Source: Branchinecta lynchi
Lineage: Eukaryota; Arthropoda; Branchiopoda; Anostraca; Branchinectidae
NCBI GenBank assembly: GCA_023053575.1
Contig: JAKZAP010000022.1
Location: forward strand, 16,658,518-16,722,517
Direction of reading: 5' to 3'
DNA length: 64,000 bases
Shown: in pieces, positions 1 through 9,352 of the stretch
Layout: each line of letters begins with the position of its first letter
Numbering within the stretch: position 1 is the first letter of the stretch
Position numbers and translations under genes: made by a program
The notes under the pieces: generated by a model
Seen by the model: the letters and a program-made list of their open reading frames with translations, nothing else
The model's database searches: none
What the model was told of the DNA's origin: nothing

Positions 1-257
1 TCAACTAAATGATACAAATATAAGTTTGCTTTTCAGTTAAACTTTAAAGGTTCAATGAAGAGCTTTTCGTTCCATCTAACCGCTACGGGTATACTTTTTC
101 TGTATTCTAGTCAAATTCACCGAAAGATAAAACATATATCTCGAGTTTCTTTTTTCTTATCAATTCGTTATTATGCACTCCAAATTATCTATAGGCTATT
201 TTTTTGCTAACATTGCTAACAAACACTCTGATTGGTTTGTGTTTATGGTTCATGCTA
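1..257. other. Unassigned, no feature seen
   Basis: AT-rich sequence with no supported coding frame, RNA gene or recognised repeat. Confidence 0.5.
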
Positions 258-410
258 CACCATCTTGCAGTATTTGCTGCTGGGATTAATATTGTCTCTG
301 CTGAGATAAGATTGTTTCTAATTCGGATTAATCTCATCCCAGTACAGATAAGATTAATTCCAGTAGCAAGTACTACAGTTAACTTCAATTCTTTCTCGGA
401 GAAACTTGTG
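258..410. mobile_element. TA-flanked MITE, CACTGTAA family, diverged copy
   Basis: The interior matches the better-preserved copy at 35839-36007: the blocks CTTGCAGTATTTGCT, CTGGGATTAA and TAATTCGGATTAATCT occur in the same order, and the second half is a rough inverted copy of the first. TA dinucleotides lie at both ends (256-257 and 411-412), but the terminal repeat itself is decayed. Superfamily Tc1/mariner is inferred from the TA flanks and short inverted ends. It has no coding capacity. Confidence 0.6.
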
Positions 411-462
411 TAACCCTTTCGTCTGACTGAGTTCCAGGGTTTGGCGTGGCTGACCATAAGAC

Positions 463-789
463 GGTAGCGTTCCAGTGAAGATATTAGAAGTTATAATGAC
501 ACGAGGAGGGGCGAGCGCTGTATTGTCGTAGTTATCACGCTCTTTTTACCGAAAATAATAACAACGCGGACATACGTCATCACTCTTGCGGGAGTCCCTG
601 CAGAACCGATAATTATTATCACTTATGATGCTCGAGACCATCATAAGTAAATTGTAGCGATCGTAACAGTCTTGGAACGAAAATAATAAGTGGGAGCAGC
701 CAATTTACTTATGACGGCGGGCTCTGGAACGGCAGTAATGACAAGAATAGTAACGATCGTAACTAATTATAAGTCGCTGGAATGATACC
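463..789. mobile_element. Candidate MITE with GGTAGCGTTCCAG ends
   Basis: GGTAGCGTTCCAG at 463 is matched by an imperfect inverted copy ending GCTGGAATGATACC at 789. The inside has a hairpin around 623-649 (TTATGATG / CATCATAA) and repeated TGGAACG and GTAACGATCGTAAC phrases resembling the MITE at 41667-41929. No target-site duplication is convincing, so the boundaries are uncertain. Confidence 0.4.
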
Positions 790-899
790 TTCGTGTGTAA
801 CATTCTTCTCCTGAACAGCAACCAATTCCGAGTAACGAAGACAAAAGAAAAAGAAGAGAGGAGATTCAAAATATTTGTTGCGATTTTCTCTTCGTTTTT

Positions 900-1992
900 G
901 GATCCCAAAACGTAAGTGGAGGGATACCTATGACATCGCAAAAGTTGTCCGTCTGTCCGTCCGTCTGTACGCACGATAACTCCCGAAGGGAATGAGATAT
1001 TTTGATGAAACTTGGTGTGAGGATTCGTTGGGTCGTCGGACCAGTCGAGTTCGTAGATGGGCTTTGTAGCTCTACATTTAGGGGTGGGGGTTCAAATTAA
1101 GCTGCAAACAAAATATTTTGAAACAGCTAATGTGATAGTCGATTATGGGGTAAGAAGACATGCTGAACACGATGGTGAAAACCATTTTCTCGCCGGAGCA
1201 GTTCGCCCGGAATCCGGCCAAAAACGGAAAGTTTTTTAAAAGTAAAAGTTTTATTTGAAGTTGATTAGATGTTCGATTTAGGGATAGGAAGACATGCTGA
1301 AGACGATGGTGAAAGCCATTTTCTCGACGGACAAGTAGTTCGCCCGGAATCCGGCCCAAACAGGAAAGTTTGTTAAAATTAAAAGTTTTATTTGAAGTTG
1401 GTTAGATGTTCGATTTAGGGCAAGAAGACATGCTGAACACTTAAGTGAAAACAATTTTCTACCCGGACATGTAGTTCGCCCGGAATCCAGCTAGTATTAT
1501 TTCTAGTTGACCAGACAAGCGATTTAGGGGTAAGAAGAGATGCTGATTCCATGTTTGACAATCATATTTTACCCGGACATATAGTTCGACCGGAAACCGG
1601 CTGGAGTCGGAAAATGTGTTATAACTAAATTTTTAATTGAAGTTGATTAGATGTTTATTGTTGGGGAAAGAAGATACCTGAGTTCGTTTTTGAGCTTTCT
1701 TTTTTCGCCGGACAAGTGGTTCTGGAGTTCGACCGAAACCGAGAAATTGGCAGAAGTGGCAGGAAGTTTTCGTCAAAACAGATATGACTTATAGGGGTAA
1801 ACACACATGCTGAATCCATATCTGAACTTGGTTTTCTCAGATGATTAGCTATTTGGCCTTAATCTGTCTCTGAACTTTAATAGTAAACACGTTCAAGGAG
1901 TCTGGCGATGACTGGATCTGACTAAGACACGACCAAGTTATCTGGATCAGAGATTGAATTTTTGGGATCCCATCGAAACCTTTGGTCTTGTT
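900..1992 (+). mobile_element. GWC element (GGGATCCC ends, internal tandem repeats)
   Basis: It starts after a T run with GGATCCCAAAACGTAAG and ends with TTTTTGGGATCCCATCG followed by AAACCTTTGGTCTTGTT. The 5' block has a CCGTCTGTCCGTCCGTCTGT microsatellite-like phrase. The middle is four to six diverged copies of a unit of about 125 bp, each containing a GAAGTTGATTAGATGTTCG-like phrase, an AAGAAGACATGCTGA-like phrase and TTCGCCCGGAATCCGGC. There is no protein frame. The organisation (conserved flanks, central minisatellite, subterminal palindromes, T-run target) resembles non-autonomous Helentron/HINE or bivalve pearl elements; that assignment is inference. Confidence 0.75.
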
Positions 1993-2030
1993 GTATTTAC
2001 ATTCTCTACAAGGCTTGTGTCATATTTTAA

Positions 2031-2415
2031 AGGAACTTTAATACTAACGCAACCTACTTCCAAAATCACTTCATTTTTTCTAAGCCCGGAGACCCCTATT
2101 TCGTACGGTACATTCTAACCCCTCTAACAAAACCCCGCTGATTAATTTGTGAGTGATGATCACCTGCCGTGTTTTGCTACCTTCGATGTGTATCACGCTG
2201 TCGACGGTTGTCTGCGAGAAGTTTTTCCATCAGAAAAACCGGTTAGAAAAACCGGTTACGTATATTGTTTCCCTGTTTAACGGGTTCAATGGGTCTCGGA
2301 AAAGGCTTAAAACAGTCAAAACCGTGGGTTATTTGTTGAAAGCACATCCTAGATTTAAAGTATTCAATTATTTTAAAATACTGTAAGTTGAAGAGTAAAT
2401 AGTGCGAGGGGTCCT
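2031..2415 (+). mobile_element. TTAA-flanked MITE, copy 1
   Basis: TTAA (2027-2030) precedes AGGAAC, and GGGGTCCT is followed by TTAA (2416-2419). The interior shares long stretches with copies at 20074, 40863, 53439 and 55912, including TGTATCACGCTGTCGACG and CGGTTACGTATATTGTTTCC. The TTAA target and AGGACC/GGTCCT ends suggest a piggyBac-type non-autonomous element; no transposase is present. Confidence 0.75.
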
Positions 2416-2419
2416 TTAA

Positions 2420-3801
2420 GGTTTATGAGACAAATTGAAGAAAACTTGAAGTTGAATGAACTGTTTACAAACTAATATCTTAAACTCACAAATATGCCAT
2501 TATCACTGACTGAGGCAAGTGGAAAATCCCGGCGTCTATGAATAAAGTGACCTGCGATGAACAAGGTCGTTAGAGATTCTGCTATTAAGAACCGGAAGGA
2601 AGTGACTTTACGCTGTGTCCGAAACTACGACGGAAGAAAAGGGATGAATATTTCACAATACAGAGGATACCTCTGATTACAAGCAGAAACAGCGTATTTT
2701 GAGGCAAATTTTAACAATAATTATCATACAACTGCACCAAAAAGCTTTCGCCTCTATAATTGACAATTTGTCAGGTTACTCCTAATGCCGGTGAACTACC
2801 CATCATTCTAGTGTAACGGTTTTCTCCGGACATATATTCCAGGTGCAAACTAACATCTCATCTCGCATTTTTGGGGGGTCCCCAATTCCCAAATTTCGGG
2901 TGTTCACAGGATTCCAGTCCAACTACAATCTCAAGTAAACAGTAACATTTCCTTTATCAATGTTTTTGTCGGGTTTTTTGGCCCATTTACTTTACCATAC
3001 TTGCAAAATCCATCCAGAATATCAAAAGAAAGAATATCAGAAACAAACCCGTGAACTACTTTTAAAAGAAAACGACTAACTGAGCGGCTGCTGACGCAAA
3101 AATCAAAATGTCACAAGCGACAATAGGTGACATCTGTGATAAATATGGCTTTGAATTAGTTAAATATCAATTCAAAGTTTCATTCACACACTTTAAGCAC
3201 AACATTTATTTGGTGGTCTCGCTGTTAGTTTTGACATCGGCTTTCACAATCTCGTTCCTTCGTGACTGAGACGACTGCTAAATATAACTCAAATTTCACA
3301 ATTTGTTTCTTCTACAATGATTTTTGTGTAACTGCTTCATTTCACGTCATTTACAGAATACAGATCGAGTTTTCAATGTCTAAAGACCTACTAGAGATTC
3401 AACATCGTGTGGACCCTTTCTATAAGGGAGTTAGAAAAAATATGGAAGACCTCAGGGCTAGATAACACCGACCCGTAAGTGACCCCACAATCAACTAGGC
3501 CGGCATCACGAGTGCATGAAATTTGCATGATAACTCGTGATTTCTAGGTTATATCCTCATGCTCAATTATTATTATTTTCATTCTGCTGTGACCTCTGCG
3601 AACCGGATACATGAGACATCTGACGGACTGAAAGCAAATTGTTTCCTCCTTCTCCTAGACATTTTGGCATCCAAAGCAGGTTTCCTGCACACTGTGTGTG
3701 TCCGTAGATTTAAACGGAAAGAATCAAATTTAATTTTTGGAATCAGTGTACAGTTCATTTTTCAAATACAAAAAAATGACCTACCTACAAATTAGGTTAG
3801 G
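2420..3801. other. Unassigned intergenic DNA
   Basis: No supported gene. Short open frames here lack codon bias, family motifs or repeats shared with other parts of the window. Confidence 0.5.
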
Positions 3802-3840
3802 TTTTGGTGCTTTGATAATGTTATTATCAAAGCACCAAAA
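3802..3840. repeat. Perfect 18-bp hairpin with 3-nt loop
   Basis: TTTTGGTGCTTTGATAAT at 3802-3819 and its exact reverse complement at 3823-3840 are separated only by GTT. It lies just upstream of the HHE insertion at 3879. Confidence 0.85.
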
Positions 3841-3951
3841 ATACCCCCAAATATCACATAACAACAAAAATAAACAACTAAATACTCCTTTAGCCCAAGC
3901 TGACTGCGAATCATGTTTGACGGTGCAATACGAGTAAGTCAGCTACCTTTT

Positions 3952-4738
3952 GGGATCCCAAAACGTAAGCGGAGGGGTACCTATGACATCGCAATAGTTG
4001 TCCGTCCGTCTGTAAGCACGATAAACATCGAAAAGAATTAGATATTTTGATGAAATTTGGTGTGAGGATTTTTTGGGTCATCGGAATGGTCAAGTTCCCT
4101 ACATTTGGGTGGGGGAGGGGGTTCAAATTAAGGGGCAAACAAAATATTTTGAAACGGCTAATGTGACAGTCGGTTATGGGGTAAGAATGCATTCTGAAGA
4201 AGATGATGAAAACCATTTTCTCGCCGGACAAATAGTTCGTCCGGAATCCGGCAAAAACCGGAAAGTTTGTTAAAAGTAAAATTTGTATTGGTGTTAATTA
4301 TATGTTCGATTTAGGGGCAAGAAGACTTGCTGAACACTTTTGTGAAAATCATTTTCTACCCGGACAAGTAGTTCGTACGGAATCCGGCCAAAACCTGGTA
4401 AATTTGTTAAAGGTAAAAGTTTTATTTGTAGTTGATTATAAATCCGATTTAGGGGTAAGAAGTTATGCTGAGTCCGTATATGACAATCGTTTTTTACCTG
4501 GACATATAGTTCGCCCGGAATCCGGATGGAGCCGGAAAATTTGTTATAAGTAAAAATTTTATTTGAAGTTGATTAGATGTTCGATATGGAAGTTTTCGTC
4601 AAAATAGATATGACTTCTGAACTTTGATATTAAAAATGTTCAAGGAGTCTTGCGAAGACTGGACCTGGCGAACACAAGAACCAATTGCCTAGATTAAATA
4701 TTGGATTTTTGGGATCCCATCGAAACCTTTGGTCTTGT
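3952..4738 (+). mobile_element. GWC element nested in an HHE
   Basis: It runs from GGGATCCCAAAACGTAAG to CGAAACCTTTGGTCTTGT, shorter than the copy at 900 because it has fewer internal units (about three). T runs lie at both junctions (ACCTTTT on the left, TTTTATTAGAGC on the right). HHE copies without the insertion read GTCAGCTAAATTTTATT here, so the insertion went into a T tract. Confidence 0.85.
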
Positions 4739-4745
4739 TTTATTA

Positions 4746-4789
4746 GAGCTCTATTACGGCCCCTCTTGGCAAGGGTTCTCTTCAGGCTC
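4746..4789 (-). ncRNA. Decayed hammerhead ribozyme motif
   Basis: Minus strand: GAGC, CUGAAGA and stem II are kept and the stem I partner GCUC is present, but GAAA has become GUAA and the U before the cleavage site is lost. Predicted inactive. Confidence 0.6.
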
Positions 4790-4861
4790 AAGTCACTCGA
4801 GCTGGAAAATAAATACTAAAAATAACCATCAACAAATCAATAGACATTTCTTGAGCGGCTT

Positions 4862-4905
4862 GAGCCTAAAGAGGATCCTTACGAAGAAGGGTCGAAATAT
4901 AGCTG
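4862..4905 (+). ncRNA. Decayed hammerhead ribozyme motif
   Basis: GAGC, then CUAAAGA (core G5 changed to A), stem II, intact GAAA-UAUA, then GCUG. The core change and a mismatch in stem I predict an inactive ribozyme. Confidence 0.6.
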
Positions 4906-4946
4906 ACTTACCCGTTTTGCACCGTCAAACAAATAAAATAAACAAC

Positions 4947-5165
4947 AAAATGTTGGCGGAGGTCTACCAACTGGTGGGGAAGAAAGAGGAAGATACATTG
5001 GTGATGGTAGGCAGAAATCAGGTTCCTACTTCTTGACCGTATGTGCGGGATTCTGGATGAGAGCGTGGTTCGCAGGGTTTGGGGAGTTTTTTGTAAGAAT
5101 GGAGGAGGAAACAGTGTGGTGAGTGCGAATACAAACAAAGAGTGGTTAAAGAGGGTTGTTAAATG
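4947..5165 (+). pseudogene. LINE ORF2 C-terminal fragment
   Basis: It aligns by eye with the better LINE fragment at 8033-8330: GTCTACCAA-TTGGGGG-like, AGAAATCAGG-like and TGGATGAGAGCGTG blocks occur in the same order. One frame ends GRNQVPTS*, where the other copy reads KQKFGPYF, and the following frame resumes DESVV with EEWLKR-like residues (KEWLKRVV). Frameshifts and stops make it a remnant of the C-terminal zinc-ribbon region. Confidence 0.6.
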
Positions 5166-5949
5166 GTGTTCCATTATTTTAAAATAATTAAACTGAATTG
5201 AACTTTATTTATAACCCGTCTAGGCAGAGATGAATATGATATGGTTAAAGTTCAATGGGCACATCAAACTACCCCAATCCCGCTCTGTAACAGCCTAGGA
5301 ACAATGCTTACCCCTAGATCAGCAGCTTTTTCAACAGTTTCCTCTCTGTGATATTTCAAAGCGTATTTTTTTTTTGGCCAGTACATGCTCAATTTACTAG
5401 CTTGGACAAAGATAAAAGTGATGTTTCTTATAATACTCAGGAGACCTTTATTTTATGTATAAATCAGCTTGTATAACTGAGATTTGAATAGGTTATTTGT
5501 TTTTGAATGATTTTTGTAGTTATGTTATTTTTTATGAGCTTATTGCATATTCTGGTACATTTTATAAAGCAAATAATCAAGCTTCACAACACTATTCCAC
5601 AAAGAAAAACTTTTAATAGGCACTTTATGACATAGAACTTCTGATGAAACATTAGAACAATCAGGTAAACTGCATCTGCGGCTTGACTTTGGTGACATCT
5701 CAAATATATCCTTTTCTATCAAGCATTGCTGGGAGTCTTTGAATTTCCTGCCACGATATCCCAGCTCCTAAGATTTGGATCACCGAAATGCCAGAGAGGT
5801 AAAGACAAGGGATAACAAGAAAACGGCCGATTTTCGTAGCGCCTTCTAATGGAAGTTGGAAATGTTTATTTGTGAAGCATTTAATGCAAAGTAAAGCATT
5901 AGAAGTGTCCATTGTGCTTTAAACAAGTACCCACCTTACACAAGTAGTT
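5166..5949. other. Unassigned intergenic DNA
   Basis: AT-rich, no recognised repeat or gene. Confidence 0.5.
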
Positions 5950-5979
5950 TGAATTAGTATTATAAGTATGACAAGTCCT
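5950..5979 (-). mobile_element. TTAA MITE terminal fragment
   Basis: TAGTATTATAAGTATGACA and GTCCT followed by TTAA match the end of the minus-oriented TTAA MITEs (compare 53785-53811). Only about 30 bp remain. The TTAA is shared with the LINE sequence TTTAAGGATG, consistent with insertion into that LINE and later loss of most of the MITE. Confidence 0.5.
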
Positions 5980-6052
5980 TTAAGGATGGGAGTTTTGCTA
6001 GTATTAAGAGAATGGGGCACTTCATGAGGCAATTAATCTATCTATCTATAAT
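5980..6052 (+). pseudogene. LINE ORF2 extreme C-terminus with (ATCT)n tail
   Basis: The frame reads KDGSFASIKRMGHF, matching KDEGFAGIKKMGDF in the copy at 8285-8330. It is followed by AATCTATCTATCTATAAT, a short tandem tail typical of some non-LTR elements. Confidence 0.65.
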
Positions 6053-6855
6053 ATTTAGTAGCGTTGAGTTGGCTTTTAACCATTTTTCGCGCTGTTGCAG
6101 CCGTTTTGAATTAAAATAAATTTGAAAGTCTCCACAGCTCTAAGTATCCCTTTACAAGATAGCGCTAAAGATATCCCAATTATCTGCATTCTCATTTACT
6201 AACACAGCCCCACCCAAACGCTGTATCTCGCCCAAAACAAGTAAGCCATTTTCCATTTGTACTGTGGTGCCAACTCCTCATGTCAAAGACATAAAATATC
6301 GTTGTCGTATAAAACTTGGGTGACATCGCCCCGGGTAAAGACTGGCAGGAGATTCATCACTATCAACAAATAGGAAAATATGGAAGACACTTTCAAAGAA
6401 CGTGGTGAAAATGGGCAACTATGTAGCAGGTATCATGCGAAATAATATCAATTCCTGAGTCTCTTAATCGTAAGATAGTTGAGCCTCGGATCGAAAATAA
6501 GGGAATGAACTGACCGAGGAACTGACAGGTAGGTCAACAAATCTTCAAAGGGTTTGTTCCTTGCAGATTCAGATCTTTGCTAGAACATGTAACTTTCCTA
6601 CGCTTAACCAGATTCGTCGGAATCCGGCCGTACTCGAGGCCGTACTATTTTATATTATTTCCTCTATGATAGAATAAATCGGGTTCATCCAAAAAGCTAG
6701 TCCGTCCGAACCACTCACTTCCTTCGGGTTACCGACAGCCGCTGATCTTAAGTCAACGCGTACGCAATTTGTAGATCACATTTAAGAGAAACTGCGTATG
6801 GCTTACCGTATATTATTTTATGTCGTATAAAAGAGAAGTATGATAGAATGCTCCT
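6053..6855. other. Unassigned intergenic DNA
   Basis: No gene or recognised repeat. A small direct repeat GGCCGTACT occurs twice at 6626-6650. Confidence 0.5.
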
Positions 6856-6986
6856 GAGCGTGGTAAGCAAATAGTAACTGTTAGTTACTTTTTCGAGAAG
6901 GGGAGACGTCAGCGTAGTAACTTCACGAGGATGGAACGAAAATGGCAACTAATAGTTACTACTGTTAGAAAGGGTGGAACACGCTG
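6856..6986. mobile_element. MITE related to the 41667-41929 element
   Basis: It begins GAGCGTGG and ends GGTGGAACACGCT, with internal AATAGTAACTGTTAGTTACT and AGCGTAGTAACTTCACGAGG in the same order as at 41800-41880. The left terminus has lost part of the repeat, and no target duplication is visible. Confidence 0.6.
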
Positions 6987-7139
6987 AGAATCTGCTGCGG
7001 CTAAAGGAATACTGACACATATTGCGTGGTCAGACTGAGTGATGGGAATCATATATAAAATGACTTAAAACAGACAAATCAGCTACGATAACATCCGGAA
7101 TAAATTTCCTGTCTCACTTTCTCACCTCTTTACGAAAAC

Positions 7140-7260
7140 ATAGAAAATGTAGAACATCTTCGTTACTTTATCCGCACATCGGCCAAAAATAGGGACCAAC
7201 ATTCGACCTCACCCTCCCTAATACCCTCCTCTTTATCTTCAAATGGCAAAAAAAGGGGTT
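7140..7260 (-). pseudogene. LINE C-terminal zinc-ribbon remnant
   Basis: The minus strand reads NVGPYFWPMCG and then, after a stop, SNEDVLHF. This matches the GPYF-CPMCG block of the LINE fragments at 8.1, 12.7 and 63.1 kb. Confidence 0.5.
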
Positions 7261-7491
7261 CAAGGTTAAGGGTTACGCGTATCGCCGTGGGCACACCAAA
7301 ACACTAACAGGAACATGTGGTCACATCTGAGCCTCGTTTTTGTTGCAATAGTGCTGCCGCATCGCTGCTGCAGCACTTATTTGCTTCTGCGTTTCTGGAT
7401 TCACTGCCCGCACGATTTCTTCTTGGTTGAAGCAGTACCTTGCAGGGAAGCATGGACTTGGTCGGTTCGCGATTCTCGAGAAGCGCTGCCT

Positions 7492-8467
7492 ATTTTTGGG
7501 GTTTTATGTTGCGGCAAGAGAGACATGGGGTGAGAATATAATAGTTGCATTTTTGTTCGATTTTTGCCTTTCCCTTTTCAGATTTAGCTTTTAGCATTTT
7601 TCAGGCCTTTTTGAATATTTTCTCGTTTTTGCAAGTCGCCTTTTATACTAAGGACTCTCTCTCTTTTCTTGGACAAAAACACAATTTTACAAATGCCACT
7701 TTACTTGTATTTTATTTGTACTATAAACTATCTTAAATATCCGGGATAGTCTTCAGATACTGCTAGTGATTTTGACTCAAATCCATCTTTGTTGGATTTT
7801 GGGATCAACTGGCTAAAGTAGCGAGGCAAAAAGCCAAAAGGAGAGCGTAACACGGTCACCTACCAAGTTTGCCTTTTTGCAAAAAGCCGAGGGAAAAGGC
7901 AAAAGTCGGCGTTTGCCTTTTTCACAAAAACGGGAAATTGTCGAACAGTGCTTACGACCATTTTACGAAAACGCAAAAAAAGTAAAAAGCCGTCGAAAAG
8001 GCGAGTGAAAAGTCGAACAAAAACGCAACTAATGTTTAAAGCGGGTTTTAGACGGGACGAGTTAAAGATAATTACTGAATTGTTGGCAGATTGTCTACCA
8101 ATTGGGGGTAGAAGACATTATATTGGGAATTGTAAGCAGAAGTTCGGTCCTTACTTCTGACCGATGTGTGGATGCGTGGATGAGAGTGTGATTCACATGC
8201 TTTGCGATTGTATTGGGCTGAGTGACTGGAGAAAAGAAGAGTATGATGTGTGCGTATTTGACGAAGAGTGGTTAAAACGAATTTTTAAGGATGAGGGTTT
8301 TGCTGGTATAAAGAAAATGGGCGATTTTTGAGGCTAGCGATAGAACACAGAAATAGTTTTTTGGAATAAGTAAAACAAATTAAACAGAAACGATTATTAT
8401 TATATGTTATTTTTTTTTTTTTCGTTTGTTAAATTTTACCATAGCATAAACTATCCATCTATCTATC
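7492..8467 (+). mobile_element. 5'-truncated LINE inserted in an AGF, itself split
   Basis: Inserted DNA inside the foldback at 7330. From 8031 it encodes FKAGFRRDELKIITELL, RRHYIG and KQKFGPYF; then, in a shifted frame, PMCGCVDESVIHMLCDC and KDEGFAGIKKMGDF. This is the C-terminal zinc-ribbon part of a non-LTR ORF2. It ends with CTATCCATCTATCTATC, a tetranucleotide tail directly against the host element. An AGF element (7543-8030) interrupts it. Confidence 0.65.
7543..8030. mobile_element. AGF foldback nested in a LINE
   Basis: It starts AGTTGCATTTTTGTTCG and ends CGAACAAAAACGCAACT; AAT occurs on both sides (7540-7542 and 8031-8033). Both arms are full of GCCTTTT / AAAAGGC repeats, so each half is built of many variants of one short motif. 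Confidence 0.8.
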
Positions 8468-8566
8468 TTCCTCGGAAGCACTGCAGTGCAAAAATGAGTG
8501 TAAACAGAATCAGCCCAGAAGCGGCCGAGACGTGAACCTGCAACGTGTAACAAAAACGAGGCTCTG

Positions 8567-9173
8567 TTTACGCATGTGTGGATCCGTTTGACTATTGTGG
8601 GCGATTCCGACCTTGCTCGAGCGAAAAGGTAAGATTTTAAGATTTTTAGAACAAAAAAAAACACAAAAACAAAAAAGGCAAAACCATCAGATTAACTGCT
8701 TGAACTTGCTATTCAACATGGCAGACAGGGTCAGTCTTCAGATCCATTATCTGCGCGTATTGGTTTGGACAACACAACAACTCAAATTGGAACAAGTGGA
8801 CGTATCTGTTTGTGCAAGTCGACTCAAAACTTCCGGATTATTTTGACATTTTTGGGTTACTCCGACCTTGCTCTCCTGTTGACACAATGTCCAATCAATC
8901 TTTGTTGGAACAGTTGTTCCCACTTTTTAAATTTTGGCGCCATGAGTCGCAAATGCATTGAATAAATGCGAGCTTTTCTTCAGCGTTCGACCTCGTGGCA
9001 ACTCACGCGTCGCCCGCTCAGACTCACTCACGGTCAGTTCTTGATTCCCACTTTTAGCGATCTGGAAATCGATGGATTCCGGCCAAAATCTCAACAAAAA
9101 AAAATTCAAAAGAGGGGATTTTAGATTTAAAGAATTTGAGTAAGTTCTTGAAGCTTTCATAGAAACGTGTATT
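8567..9173. other. Unassigned intergenic DNA
   Basis: No supported gene or shared repeat. Confidence 0.5.
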
Positions 9174-9292
9174 TTCTACTGAAATTAATCTTATCTCTAC
9201 TGAGGTAATTGATCCGGAATAGAGATAAGATTATCTTTTTAGAGACAAGATTAATCCCAGTAGCAAATACTGCAAGATTTTTTCTTACAGTG
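9174..9292. mobile_element. TA-flanked MITE, CACTGTAA family, partial
   Basis: It contains TTAATCTTATCTCTACTGAGG, AGATTAATCCCAGTAGCAAA and the terminal TTCTTACAGTG followed by TA (9293-9294). The left terminus is missing. Confidence 0.65.
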
Positions 9293-9352
9293 TATAATCC
9301 GACGGATCGACCTTGCCTATATCGCTCTAGACGTTTTTTCGCAAACTTACAA

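Larger units (their letters stand above)
3879..4934 (+). mobile_element. HHE copy split by a nested GWC element
   Basis: Flanked by a perfect 12-bp direct repeat AAAATAAACAAC (3867-3878 and 4935-4946). It begins TAAATACTCCTTTAGCCC, then CAAGCTGACT and an inverted arm around GTTTGACGGTGCA. The element resumes at 4739 after a 787-bp GWC insertion. The outer arms (ending AAGTCAGCT at about 3943, and from AGCTGACTT at about 4901) are still complementary, and the middle holds two decayed hammerhead motifs in inverted orientation. The flanking DNA on the right is a LINE fragment. Confidence 0.85.
7330..8563. mobile_element. AGF foldback, split by a LINE and a second AGF
   Basis: The ends are AGCCTCGTTTTTGTTGC and an inverted copy ending AACAAAAACGAGGCT. 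CTG flanks both sides (7327-7329 and 8564-8566), a 3-bp target duplication. Comparison with the intact relative at 12104-12379 (read in reverse) shows continuity up to GAAGCGCTGCC near 7491 and from TTCCTCGGAAGC at 8468, so 7492-8467 is an insertion. Confidence 0.8.
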
